Counted from the stretch's first letter, positions 1 through 5,766 are shown. The stretch is DNA of 6,946 bases from JBLKSS01 sp047607725 (GCF_047607725.1 NZ_JBLKSS010000191.1:1-6946), one strand, 5' to 3'. Numbers and translations: made by a program. The notes: generated by a model from the sequence alone, not told the origin.

Positions 1-139
1 CGTGGAGCCGGAAGCGTATCTGCGCCATGTGCTGGCGATTATCGCGGATCATCCCATCAACAAAATCAAAGAGCTCCTGCCGTGGAACCTCACCATCCCT
101 GCTGAATAACTGTCAATACGGCGCTGGGCGTACGCTTAC
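1..139 (+). mobile_element. Right end of an IS66-family insertion sequence (partial)
   Basis: The first 109 bases encode the C-terminus of an IS66-type transposase, and 30 bases further on the sequence GTACGCTTAC ends at 139. IS66-family elements typically begin GTAAGCG and therefore end CGCTTAC, so 139 is taken as the outer edge. Immediately beyond it the sequence becomes the emrD remnant read on the other strand, so the element sits inside that gene. IS66 elements make 8-bp target duplications; the adjacent 8 bases here are AACGGAAA (140-147). The other copy would lie beyond the left end of the element, outside the window, so the duplication cannot be confirmed. The boundary base is inferred from the terminal motif. 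Confidence 0.8.
2..109 (+). CDS. IS66-family transposase (TnpC), C-terminal fragment
   Basis: Thirty-five codons end in TAA at 107-109; the gene enters from outside the window. The fragment contains YLRHVLAIIADHP, then N and LLPWN, which is the conserved tail of IS66 TnpC transposases (usual form YLxxVLxxIADHPxNRVDELLPWN). The catalytic DDE domain lies upstream and is not visible, so it is unknown whether the transposase is intact. A fragment this short could also belong to a decayed copy. The match to the family tail and the typical terminal sequence 30 bases downstream agree with each other. Confidence 0.85.
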   Translation: MEPEAYLRHVLAIIADHPINKIKELLPWNLTIPAE

Positions 140-498
140 AACGGAAACAGCATGCCGACGCCGGTTCCGATACCTTGGATACCGCAGGCGAATGTCATCA
201 GCGACAGCGATTGGCTCAGCATGGCCAGCATTGTCCCCAGGCAAAAGATCGCCATACCGCTCAAGACGACCGGCCGGCGTCCTACCCGGTCGGAGAGCGG
301 ACCATAGATGAGCTGCGAGCCGCCATAGCATAGAAGGTAGGCGGCCACATCAGCCGCTGTATCGCCCCCTCGCGCCACCATCAAATCGCGGGCGATAAGA
401 GGAATGCCAGGCACGTAGTAAATGGTCTGAGCCATCTGCCCAACGGCCACCAGAATAATTAATAACATTAGCACGGATATCGCCCGCGGGTTCATCAT
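136..498 (-). pseudogene. emrD: emrD remnant: MFS multidrug efflux transporter, truncated and interrupted by an IS
   Basis: EmrD is a 12-helix proton-driven drug exporter of the inner membrane, about 394 residues in E. coli. Here 120 codons remain. Residues 1-28 (LVAVGQMAQTIY) and the MFS motif A at about 66-77 (GPLSDRVGRRPV) are clearly EmrD-like. The start is ATG at 498; a second ATG follows at once, and no good Shine-Dalgarno sequence is seen. After GTGVG (111-115) the protein reads MLFPL. In E. coli EmrD, GTGVG is followed by GVMART, while GMLFPL occurs about 230 residues later. An internal deletion therefore seems to have joined the two parts before or alongside the IS66 insertion. The final Leu codon and the TAA stop are formed partly or wholly by the IS end. 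Only about three helices remain, so the product cannot be a working transporter. Confidence 0.88.
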
Positions 499-887
499 AA
501 GAATTACTTAAATAGCTTATTAATTCTGTGTATTGCTTTTAAATAGTGATATATACAGAATATTGGTTAATTTTCAGACATAAATACCACATCCAGGCCC
601 CAAGTCCAGTTAATATCTTCAGTATTCCGAATTCCGACGCTCAAGCTGTAATGTTCGGTGGACAGAAGGTAAATTTTTCTGTACGCGCGCCGTAATTTAC
701 GCTTGCCGCACCATGGACTGGATGCGCTAACGAAATTAGCTGATAATGGCAAGTCCGCAGATTGGCGGTTCAGGCCGCGCGCCGGACGCCGGGGCGTCCT
801 GAAGCACAAAACTCAGCCGCTGTGACAGAGCGGATAAACGCATGTCGACCGGGGAACATCCGGCAGGAACTAGGGGGGTTAAACACT
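499..887. other. Gene-free stretch between emrD remnant and fpr
   Basis: This 389-base stretch should hold the divergent control regions of emrD and fpr. The half near emrD is AT-rich (499-600) and the half near fpr is GC-rich. I recognise no coding sequence in it; an 80-codon leftward frame at 567-809 resembles nothing I know and is rich in Arg and Ser, as chance frames are. A possible fpr -10 element is GATAAT at 742-747, but the -35 at the right distance is poor (TGGATG). Two dyads are visible: CGTAATTTACG at 691-701 and a GC-rich hairpin at 784-799. I looked for a SoxS/MarA box, expected from E. coli fpr, and did not find a convincing one. Confidence 0.5.
784..799. repeat. Short GC-rich inverted repeat upstream of fpr
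   Basis: GGACGC and GCGTCC are perfect complements separated by CGGG, giving a 6-bp GC-rich stem about 90 bases before the fpr start. No T-run follows on either strand, so it is not a normal intrinsic terminator. It could be a leader structure in the fpr mRNA or a degraded extragenic palindrome. No function can be assigned. Confidence 0.4.
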
Positions 888-1634
888 ATGGCTGAATGGG
901 TAACGGGTAACGTGGTGCAGGTGAAGCACTGGACAGAGAGTCTTTTTAATCTGATCGTGCATGCGCCAGTCGACCCCTTTACCGCCGGACAATTCGCCAA
1001 GCTAGGGCTGGAAATCAACGGCGAAAAGATTCAGCGCGCCTATTCCTACGTTAATGCGCCGCGAAATGACAACCTGGAATTTTACCTTGTTACCGTGCCG
1101 GAGGGGAAACTCAGTCCGCCGCTGCATGCGCTTGCGCCCGGCGACAGTCTGATGGTGACCAAGGAGGCGGCGGGATTCTTTGTGCTAAACGAGATTCCCC
1201 CCTGTGAAAATCTGTGGATGCTGGCGACGGGCACCGCGCTGGGTCCCTATCTATCGATTCTCGAGCAGGGCGAGGGACTTGAGCGCTTCCAGCAGATTAT
1301 TCTGGTGCATGCGGTGCGCTTTGCTCAGGGCCTTAGCTATCTGCCGCAGATGCTGGAGCTACAGCAGCGCTATAACGGTAAGCTGCGTGTCCAAACGGTG
1401 GTCAGCCGCGAGCAGGCTCCCGGATCGCTCACCGGCCGCGTCCCCGCCCTGATTGCCGATGGCTCGCTGGAGGCAGCGGTGGATCTGCGGTTGGACGCCG
1501 AAAACAGTCACGTTATGCTGTGTGGCAACCCGCAAATGGTGCGCGACACACAGCAGATGTTGAAGGACAGCCGCGGCATGCGCAAACATTTCAAGCGCAA
1601 ATCGGGCCATATGACCAGCGAGCATTACTGGTAA
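888..1634 (+). CDS. fpr: Ferredoxin/flavodoxin-NADP+ reductase
   Basis: Fpr is a cytoplasmic FAD enzyme that moves electrons between NADPH and flavodoxin or ferredoxin. It supports Fe-S cluster repair, radical-SAM enzymes and oxidative-stress defence. The 248 residues equal the E. coli length, and similarity is high throughout. Visible motifs are the FAD-binding RAYS at 50-53, GKLSP at 73-77, the NADP-binding GTALGPYLS at 115-123, VSRE at 172-175, CGNPQMV at 212-218 and a C-terminal Trp248. ATG at 888 was chosen because it gives the family N-terminus MAEWVTG and follows a G-rich stretch (AGGGGGG, 872-878) at a workable distance. The frame stays open upstream to 762, but that part has no family counterpart. 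yiiQ starts on the last base of the stop codon, so translation is probably coupled. No damage is seen. Confidence 0.97.
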   Translation: MAEWVTGNVVQVKHWTESLFNLIVHAPVDPFTAGQFAKLGLEINGEKIQRAYSYVNAPRNDNLEFYLVTVPEGKLSPPLHALAPGDSLMVTKEAAGFFVLNEIPPCENLWMLATGTALGPYLSILEQGEGLERFQQIILVHAVRFAQGLSYLPQMLELQQRYNGKLRVQTVVSREQAPGSLTGRVPALIADGSLEAAVDLRLDAENSHVMLCGNPQMVRDTQQMLKDSRGMRKHFKRKSGHMTSEHYW

Positions 1635-2209
1635 TGGCGGTGCCGTCCTCTGCGCCGAACAGCCGGGCCGCCGGCGCCTGCCACCAAGGGTATCGCCGGG
1701 CCGCCGGCACCGCACCGACCGCCCCGTATCTGCTGGCCGGCGCACCCACTTTTGATACCACGGTGACGAAATTCCGCGAACGGTACAATAGCCATAATCC
1801 GACCTTGCCCATCGGCGAATTCCGCGCGTTGGAGGGCCCGAGCGAACCGGCGAATCTTACCCGCGCCGCCAGTAAGATTAACGAAACATTGCATGCCTCC
1901 ACGGCGCTGGAGAAAGGCAGCGGCAAGATCAAAACGCTGCAGTTTACCTACCTGCCGGTGGAAGGCGGTACCGAAAAGGCCGCTCGCGCGACCGCCATCG
2001 CCTACATGGCGGCGCTACTGTGCGAGTTTGAACCGACGATAAGTGTGGAACAGAGCACGGCGCGGGTGTTAGATCTGCTAAGTCGCGGACAGGGTTCACG
2101 CTTTTTCCAACAGCAATGGGGCGCGCTGCGCTACGTGGTGGCGGACAATGGCGATAAAGGGCTGACCTTTGCCGTCGAACCCGTCAAACTTGCGCTGGCC
2201 GAGCCCTGA
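1634..2209 (+). CDS. yiiQ: YiiQ-like DUF1454 protein, signal peptide apparently lost
   Basis: Function is unknown; the family is an enterobacterial protein normally made with a cleavable signal peptide and probably periplasmic. The ORF has 191 codons, against about 199 in E. coli YiiQ. From residue 29 on the match is clear: TAPYLLAGAPTFD, NLTRAASKIN, then ALRYVVADNG and KGLTFAVEP near the end. The first 28 residues are Ala, Arg, Pro and Gly rich, with no hydrophobic core, although the family has a signal sequence here. The other two forward frames also lack a convincing signal sequence. The start ATG overlaps the fpr stop (TAATG), with no separate Shine-Dalgarno sequence beyond the fpr end. 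The protein would probably stay in the cytoplasm and may be on its way to becoming a pseudogene. The family call is firm; functionality is doubtful. Confidence 0.82.
   Translation: MAVPSSAPNSRAAGACHQGYRRAAGTAPTAPYLLAGAPTFDTTVTKFRERYNSHNPTLPIGEFRALEGPSEPANLTRAASKINETLHASTALEKGSGKIKTLQFTYLPVEGGTEKAARATAIAYMAALLCEFEPTISVEQSTARVLDLLSRGQGSRFFQQQWGALRYVVADNGDKGLTFAVEPVKLALAEP
1662..1711 (+). repeat. GC-rich direct repeat in the yiiQ 5' end
   Basis: GCCGGGCCGCCGGC occurs at 1662-1675 and again at 1695-1708. The match extends to 17 bases with one mismatch (GCC versus ACC at the end). The copies are exactly 33 bases (11 codons) apart and in frame, giving RAAG twice in the protein. They lie where the signal peptide should be, so slippage or recombination may have rebuilt this region. 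Confidence 0.7.
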
Positions 2210-2242
2210 TTCATGCACGATAAATGACAAAAAGCAAAGCCA

Positions 2243-2269
2243 CCTTAGTATTTCCTCTTTATACTGAGG
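2243..2269 (+). promoter_or_regulatory. Candidate tpiA promoter with a dyad over the -10
   Basis: TATACT at 2260-2265 is a good sigma-70 -10 element about 70 bases before the tpiA start. The -35 position (around 2237-2243) is poor. The region is also an inverted repeat: CCTTAGTAT (2243-2251) pairs with ATACTGAGG (2261-2269), nine pairs with one G-U wobble and a 9-base loop. This could be an operator dyad or, in a yiiQ transcript, a weak hairpin. Assignment to tpiA rests on position only. Confidence 0.45.
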
Positions 2270-2334
2270 TCAGGTAAAACTTGCCCTATGGCAGTCATTT
2301 TCATCTCTCGCGTTCCCTGAATGGAGGAATAACA

Positions 2335-3102
2335 ATGCGACATCCGTTAGTGATGGGTAACTGGAAACTTAACGGCAGCAAACACATGGTCAACGAACTG
2401 ATCGCGGCGCTGCGCAACGAACTCAGCAGCGTTGTCGGCTGCGACGTGGCCATCGCCACGCCGGTGGCCTATCTCGACCTGGCGAAACATCATTTGGGCG
2501 GCAGCCGAATTGCTCTGGGGGCGCAGAACGTCGACACCCATCTTTCGGGGGCCTTCACCGGCGAAGTTTCCGCCGAAATGCTCAAAGATATCGGCGCGAA
2601 ATATATAATCATCGGTCATTCCGAACGCCGCACCTATCATAAAGAAAGCGATGACGTTATCGCCGAAAAATTCGCAGTGCTGAAAGAAGCGGGTCTGATT
2701 CCGGTATTGTGTATCGGTGAGAGCGAAGCGGAAAACGAAGCCGGACAAACCGAAGCGGTATGCGCTCGTCAGATTGATGCGGTACTGAACAGCCTCGGTG
2801 CCAAAGCATTCGAGAATACCGTTATCGCCTATGAGCCCATCTGGGCCATCGGCACCGGCAAATCCGCCACCCCGGCGCAGGCGCAGGCGGTGCATAAATT
2901 TATCCGCGGCCATATCGCCAAACATGATGCGGCAATCGCGGAACAGGTCATGATCCAGTACGGCGGCTCGGTCAACGCCGGTAATGCCGCTGAACTATTT
3001 ACCCAGCCGGATATTGATGGCGCCTTGGTCGGCGGCGCATCGCTGAAGGCTGACGCCTTCGCCGTGATCGTTAAAGCCGCGGCGCAAGCGAAACAGGACT
3101 GA
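2335..3102 (+). CDS. tpiA: Triose-phosphate isomerase
   Basis: TpiA interconverts dihydroxyacetone phosphate and glyceraldehyde 3-phosphate in the cytoplasm, in glycolysis and gluconeogenesis. It forms a homodimer of (beta/alpha)8 barrels. The 255 residues equal the E. coli length. The catalytic set is complete: Asn9 and Lys11 in MGNWKLNG, His95 in IIIGHSERR, Glu167 in AYEPIWAIGTGK with the flexible loop at about 170-180, and the phosphate-binding YGGSV (209-213) and GALVGGASL (229-237). ATG at 2335 was chosen over an upstream in-frame start at 2281 because GGAGGA (2323-2328) lies just before it and the family N-terminus MRHPLVMGNW begins there. In E. coli cdh and sbp follow; here sbp follows directly and cdh is missing. 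No damage is seen, as expected for central metabolism. Confidence 0.98.
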   Translation: MRHPLVMGNWKLNGSKHMVNELIAALRNELSSVVGCDVAIATPVAYLDLAKHHLGGSRIALGAQNVDTHLSGAFTGEVSAEMLKDIGAKYIIIGHSERRTYHKESDDVIAEKFAVLKEAGLIPVLCIGESEAENEAGQTEAVCARQIDAVLNSLGAKAFENTVIAYEPIWAIGTGKSATPAQAQAVHKFIRGHIAKHDAAIAEQVMIQYGGSVNAGNAAELFTQPDIDGALVGGASLKADAFAVIVKAAAQAKQD

Positions 3103-3146
3103 CGGCCTATATCAGACGACGGAATTCACCGTCATCCTGAAAACAT

Positions 3147-3175
3147 CCGGGCCGGTCATTCGCTGACCGGCCCGG
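3147..3175. terminator. Bidirectional hairpin between tpiA and sbp
   Basis: CCGGGCCGGTCA (3147-3158) and TGACCGGCCCGG (3164-3175) form a perfect 12-bp stem with the loop TTCGC. Read leftward it is followed by ATGTTTTC, and read rightward by TATGGTTTG, so both T-tracts are short. Its place between two convergent genes makes a shared terminator the natural reading. It begins 44 bases after the tpiA stop. The sbp stop codon (3156-3158) lies within the stem. Confidence 0.8.
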
Positions 3176-4157
3176 TATGGTTTGTGGCGCTAGGACGGCT
3201 GCTAATCTGATCGAAACTGCCGCCGCTGGCGAAGTGTTCCTTCTGGACCTTGGTCCAATCGCCGAAGGTTTCAGCCAGGGTAAACAGCTTCAGCGTCGGA
3301 AACTCTTTGGCGTATTCCTTCGCTACAGCCGCGTCGCGCGGACGATAATAGTTTTGCGCCGCGATACGCTGCCCCTCGGTTGAATAGAGATAGTTAAGAT
3401 ACGCCGTGGCGACATCGCGGGTTCCGCGCTTATCCACCACTTTATCCACCACCGATACCGTCGGCTCGGCTAAAATCGATTCACTCGGGGTGACGATTTC
3501 AAACTGATCCTTGCTGTTCAGTTCATTAATAGCCAACAATGCCTCATTTTCCCAAGCGATAAGCACATCCCCCTGGCCGCGCTCAACAAAGGTGTTGGTT
3601 GCGCCGCGGGCGCCGGAATCGAGCACTTCCACATTCTTAAACAGCGCTTTCACAAACGCCTGCGCTTTGGCCTGATCGTTATTATTCTGGTGCAGCGCAT
3701 AGCCCCAGGTCGCCAAATAGTTCCAGCGCGCACCTCCAGACGTTTTCGGGTTAGGCGTAATAATCGACACGCCGGGTTTGATCAAATCGGTCCAATCATG
3801 AATCTGTTTCGGGTTTCCTTTACGCACCAGGAAAACGATGGTTGATGTGTAAGGCGCGGAATTGTCAGGCAGGCGCGTAATCCAGTTTTTATCAATGCGT
3901 CCGCGTTCGGCGATAGCGTCCACATCCGCTTCAATACCATTGATAACGGAAGTCGCCTGTTTACCGGAACCGCCGTGAGACTGGCGCACCGTAACATGAT
4001 CGCCGGTTTTTTGCTGCCAGTATTGGCTAAACGCCTTATTGTATTGCTGATAGAATTCGCGGGTAGGATCATAGGAAACATTCAGAAGCTGTACATCCTT
4101 AGCCATTACGCTTCCTGATAGCAACATGAGTAATACGCCGGCACGCCATTTGGACAT
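3156..4157 (-). CDS. sbp: Periplasmic sulfate-binding protein with internal deletion and extended C-terminus
   Basis: Sbp captures sulfate in the periplasm and delivers it to the CysTWA ABC importer; it belongs to the cysteine regulon. The 333 residues begin with a signal peptide cleaved after about residue 19 (SVMA then KDVQLLNVSYDP). Family signatures include TGDHVTVRQSHGGSGKQ (51-67) and NPKTSGGAR, the second sulfate-binding signature. The start ATG at 4157 has GGAG (4164-4167) upstream. Two oddities appear. First, residues 75-84 read GIEADVDAIA, where E. coli Sbp has nine more residues (VTLALAYDV) between DV and DAIA; this is an in-frame 27-base loss of a conserved core segment. Second, the family end FDQISxR is followed by 12 extra residues, and the stop lies inside the terminator stem. 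The gene may still be translated, but sulfate binding or folding is doubtful. Confidence 0.93.
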   Translation of the reverse strand: MSKWRAGVLLMLLSGSVMAKDVQLLNVSYDPTREFYQQYNKAFSQYWQQKTGDHVTVRQSHGGSGKQATSVINGIEADVDAIAERGRIDKNWITRLPDNSAPYTSTIVFLVRKGNPKQIHDWTDLIKPGVSIITPNPKTSGGARWNYLATWGYALHQNNNDQAKAQAFVKALFKNVEVLDSGARGATNTFVERGQGDVLIAWENEALLAINELNSKDQFEIVTPSESILAEPTVSVVDKVVDKRGTRDVATAYLNYLYSTEGQRIAAQNYYRPRDAAVAKEYAKEFPTLKLFTLAETFGDWTKVQKEHFASGGSFDQISSRPSATNHTGPVSE

Positions 4158-4290
4158 ATTTCACTCCATATGGAAATTTTTTGGAATTGAAAACGTTTTC
4201 TGCAGAGAGTGGCAGAAAAATATAGCCAGCTAAAAGAATATAAAAATAGTTTATATAACCAAAGAATATAATGTGGATTAACAGCATGAG
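4158..4290 (-). promoter_or_regulatory. sbp upstream control region, AT-rich, with a LacI-type palindrome
   Basis: The bases upstream of sbp are strongly AT-rich, with several TATATT-like hexamers (for example 4219-4224 read leftward) but no good -35. This fits a promoter that needs an activator; in E. coli sbp depends on CysB. At 4189-4200 lies a perfect 12-bp palindrome, GAAAACGTTTTC. Its core AAACGTTT is typical of LacI/GalR-family operators. If transcription starts near 4212, the palindrome would lie just downstream of the start point, a usual place for a repressor. No CysB site can be called by eye. Confidence 0.45.
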
Positions 4291-4317
4291 GGGAGCCGGC
4301 ACACGGGGCGCCAAAGC

Positions 4318-4343
4318 GCTTGCCCTCAGCAGCGAGGGCAAGC
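4318..4343 (-). terminator. Probable pfkA terminator hairpin
   Basis: GCTTGCCCTC (4318-4327) and GAGGGCAAGC (4334-4343) form a perfect 10-bp stem with a 6-base loop. It begins 13 bases past the pfkA stop, read leftward. Only GCTTTGG follows, so the U-tract is short and the terminator may leak toward sbp, whose own start is about 160 bases further. Confidence 0.6.
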
Positions 4344-4355
4344 CAACCGGCGAAA

Positions 4356-5318
4356 TCAGAAGAGTTTTTTCGCCGTCTCCAGGATATCGCTGCGGAAGGG
4401 CCGTTTCATATTTTCGATGGCGTCAACGATATCGTGATGAACCAACCGCTCATTTTGCACCCCGACACAGCGGCCGCCATAGCCCTGCAACAGCAGTTCG
4501 ATGGAATACGCGCCCATGCGCGAGGCCAAAATACGATCATACGCCCCCGGACTACCGCCGCGCTGGATATGGCCCAGCACCGTGGCGCGGGTTTCCCGTC
4601 CCGTTTCTTTTTCGATGTATTGCGCCAGCTCGGCGACATTACAGATGTGTTCGGTGATCGCGACAATGGCGTGTTTTTTACCTTTAGCAATACCCGCCTT
4701 GATTTCGTAGACCAGGTCTTCCGGTTTGAATTCCACTTCAGGTAGTACAATGAATTCGCAGCCGCCGGCGATGGCTGCCGCCATGGTCAAATCACCGCAA
4801 TAACGCCCCATGACTTCCACGATGGAGATACGTTGATGTGACGTAGAGGTATCGCGCAGGCGGTCAATAGCCTCGACGACGGTTTCCAGCGCGGTAAAGT
4901 AGCCAATGGTGTAATCGGTGCCCGCCACGTCATTATCAATCGTGCCAGGCAGGCCAATGCAGGGGAAACCCATTTCAGTCAGGCGCTTGGCGCCCATATA
5001 GGAGCCGTCGCCGCCTATCACCACCAGTGCATCCAGGCCGCGCTTGGTCATGTTTTCAATAGCGATAGCGCGTGTGCCTTCCTCTCGGAATTCCGGAAAA
5101 CGCGCGGAACCGAGAAAGGTACCGCCGCGGTTGATCATATCCGAGACGCTATAGCGGTCCAGTTTCGCCATCCGATCCTGAAATAGGCCCAGGTAGCCGT
5201 CATAAATTCCATAAACTTCCAGACCTTCGGAAAGCCCGGCCCGCACGACGCCCCGGATGGCCGCATTCATTCCTGGTGAATCACCGCCGCTTGTCAGTAC
5301 ACCGATTTTTTTAATCAT
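4356..5318 (-). CDS. pfkA: 6-phosphofructokinase, isozyme I
   Basis: PfkA phosphorylates fructose 6-phosphate with ATP to fructose 1,6-bisphosphate, the committed step of glycolysis. It is a cytoplasmic tetramer activated by ADP and inhibited by PEP. The 320 residues equal the E. coli length. Everything expected is present: TSGGDSPGMNA at 9-19, SARFPEFR at 71-78, GGDGS at 102-106, the catalytic Asp128 in PGTIDND, MGRYCGD at 170-176, and Arg244, His250 and Arg253 for sugar phosphate. The effector-site residues Arg22, Arg26, Arg55, Arg155 and Lys214 (numbered with Met1) are also kept. ATG at 5318 was chosen over the longer frame starting at 5387 because the family begins MIKKIGVLTSGG and GAGGTAG lies just before it. 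Upstream lies a Cra-type operator. The usual neighbour fieF is absent. No damage is seen. Confidence 0.98.
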   Translation of the reverse strand: MIKKIGVLTSGGDSPGMNAAIRGVVRAGLSEGLEVYGIYDGYLGLFQDRMAKLDRYSVSDMINRGGTFLGSARFPEFREEGTRAIAIENMTKRGLDALVVIGGDGSYMGAKRLTEMGFPCIGLPGTIDNDVAGTDYTIGYFTALETVVEAIDRLRDTSTSHQRISIVEVMGRYCGDLTMAAAIAGGCEFIVLPEVEFKPEDLVYEIKAGIAKGKKHAIVAITEHICNVAELAQYIEKETGRETRATVLGHIQRGGSPGAYDRILASRMGAYSIELLLQGYGGRCVGVQNERLVHHDIVDAIENMKRPFRSDILETAKKLF

Positions 5319-5412
5319 GACTACCTCTGAACTTAAAATACCGCTTGTAGAATACAATACGTTTGTTACCGCTTTTCCCATCAGCAACGAATGCCGAGGC
5401 TTGTGATGAAAG

Positions 5413-5447
5413 AGTATAACAAAACGCCAAAGCTGAATTGATTCAGG
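5413..5447 (-). promoter_or_regulatory. pfkA promoter with overlapping Cra (FruR) operator
   Basis: Read leftward, TATACT (complement of 5413-5418) is a strong -10 about 95 bases before the pfkA start. GCTGAATTGATTCAGG at 5432-5447 contains the perfect dyad CTGAAT-TG-ATTCAG and closely fits the Cra consensus (GCTGAAnCGnTTCAgc). It covers the -35 position, where no good TTGACA is seen. In E. coli Cra represses pfkA, and glycolytic fructose phosphates release it. The same arrangement is inferred here. Confidence 0.8.
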
Positions 5448-5730
5448 TCAGACTACTTTCCAATACTTAGCGAATAAATACCCGTTTTGCGGTACATATC
5501 ATACTGTAAAACGTACCCGGCCGCTTTCGCTTTAATGCGCCCGCCGTCGTCACATCAGCGGGTGAAAACCCCTGCCGCCAAGCGTTTACCGGTGCTATTA
5601 TGGTGCTGCTTATACATCTTTTTAGTACCAACCGCTCTCGCGCGACGGGGCAGTCCGTTTACCGAGGTAGCGCGCCCCGCCTTACTTAAACCGCAGTTAA
5701 ACCGGACGCCGGTTAACCGCCTCAGTCTAA
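5448..5730. other. Gene-free stretch between pfkA and psiE control regions
   Basis: About 280 bases lie here with no gene I recognise; fieF and cpxP, expected upstream of pfkA in E. coli, are not present even as fragments that I can see. The stretch holds an imperfect hairpin (5483-5513) and a perfect 10-bp palindrome CGGTTAACCG at 5710-5719 next to the related CCGG-containing dyad at 5700-5714. A rightward open frame (TTG at 5487 or ATG at 5535, stop at 5738) contains one hydrophobic run, but it lacks a ribosome binding site and runs into the psiE promoter, so it is not called as a gene. Confidence 0.5.
5483..5513 (+). repeat. Imperfect 12-bp stem-loop upstream of psiE
   Basis: CGTTTTGCGGTA (5483-5494) and TACTGTAAAACG (5502-5513) pair over 12 positions, ten Watson-Crick and two G-U in the rightward transcript, around a 7-base loop. 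No T-run follows. It may be a DNA dyad or a structure in an unknown RNA. No role is assigned. Confidence 0.4.
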
Positions 5731-5732
5731 TT

Positions 5733-5766
5733 TTGTGACATAAATCACATTGAAAAGCGTTATACT
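5733..5766 (+). promoter_or_regulatory. psiE promoter with CRP site overlapping a partial Pho box
   Basis: TGTGA-CATAAA-TCACA at 5734-5749 has both CRP half-sites perfect. A good -10, TATACT, lies at 5761-5766 with no recognisable -35, which suggests dependence on an activator. The CRP site would be centred about 32 bases before the predicted start point, a position expected to block transcription. GTGACATAAATC (5735-5746) also matches the first repeat and spacer of the Pho box (CTGTCATAAAAC), though the second repeat is poor. E. coli psiE is known to be activated by PhoB and repressed by cAMP-CRP, and this layout fits that scheme. Confidence 0.78.

Noticed and set aside
567..809. Leftward 80-codon open frame between emrD and fpr
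   Set aside because: It matches no family I know, has a biased Arg/Ser content typical of chance frames and lacks a ribosome binding site.
762..887. Longer N-terminus for Fpr from an upstream start
   Set aside because: The added 42 residues have no counterpart in the family, whose length and first residues fit ATG at 888 exactly.
830..887. SoxS/MarA box before fpr
   Set aside because: GCAC near 804 looked promising, but the rest of the consensus (spacing and RYYAAA) does not follow.
2347..2925. 192-codon leftward frame opposite tpiA
   Set aside because: It lies wholly within tpiA on the other strand and reads as a shadow of a GC-biased coding sequence.
5319..5387. Extended PfkA N-terminus starting at 5387
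   Set aside because: The 23 extra residues have no family match, while ATG at 5318 has a good ribosome binding site and the standard MIKKIGVLTSGG start.
5487..5738. Rightward open frame with a hydrophobic run (LPVLLWCCLYIFLV) before psiE
   Set aside because: It needs TTG or an internal ATG with no Shine-Dalgarno sequence, ends inside the psiE promoter and resembles no known protein. One hydrophobic run is not enough.
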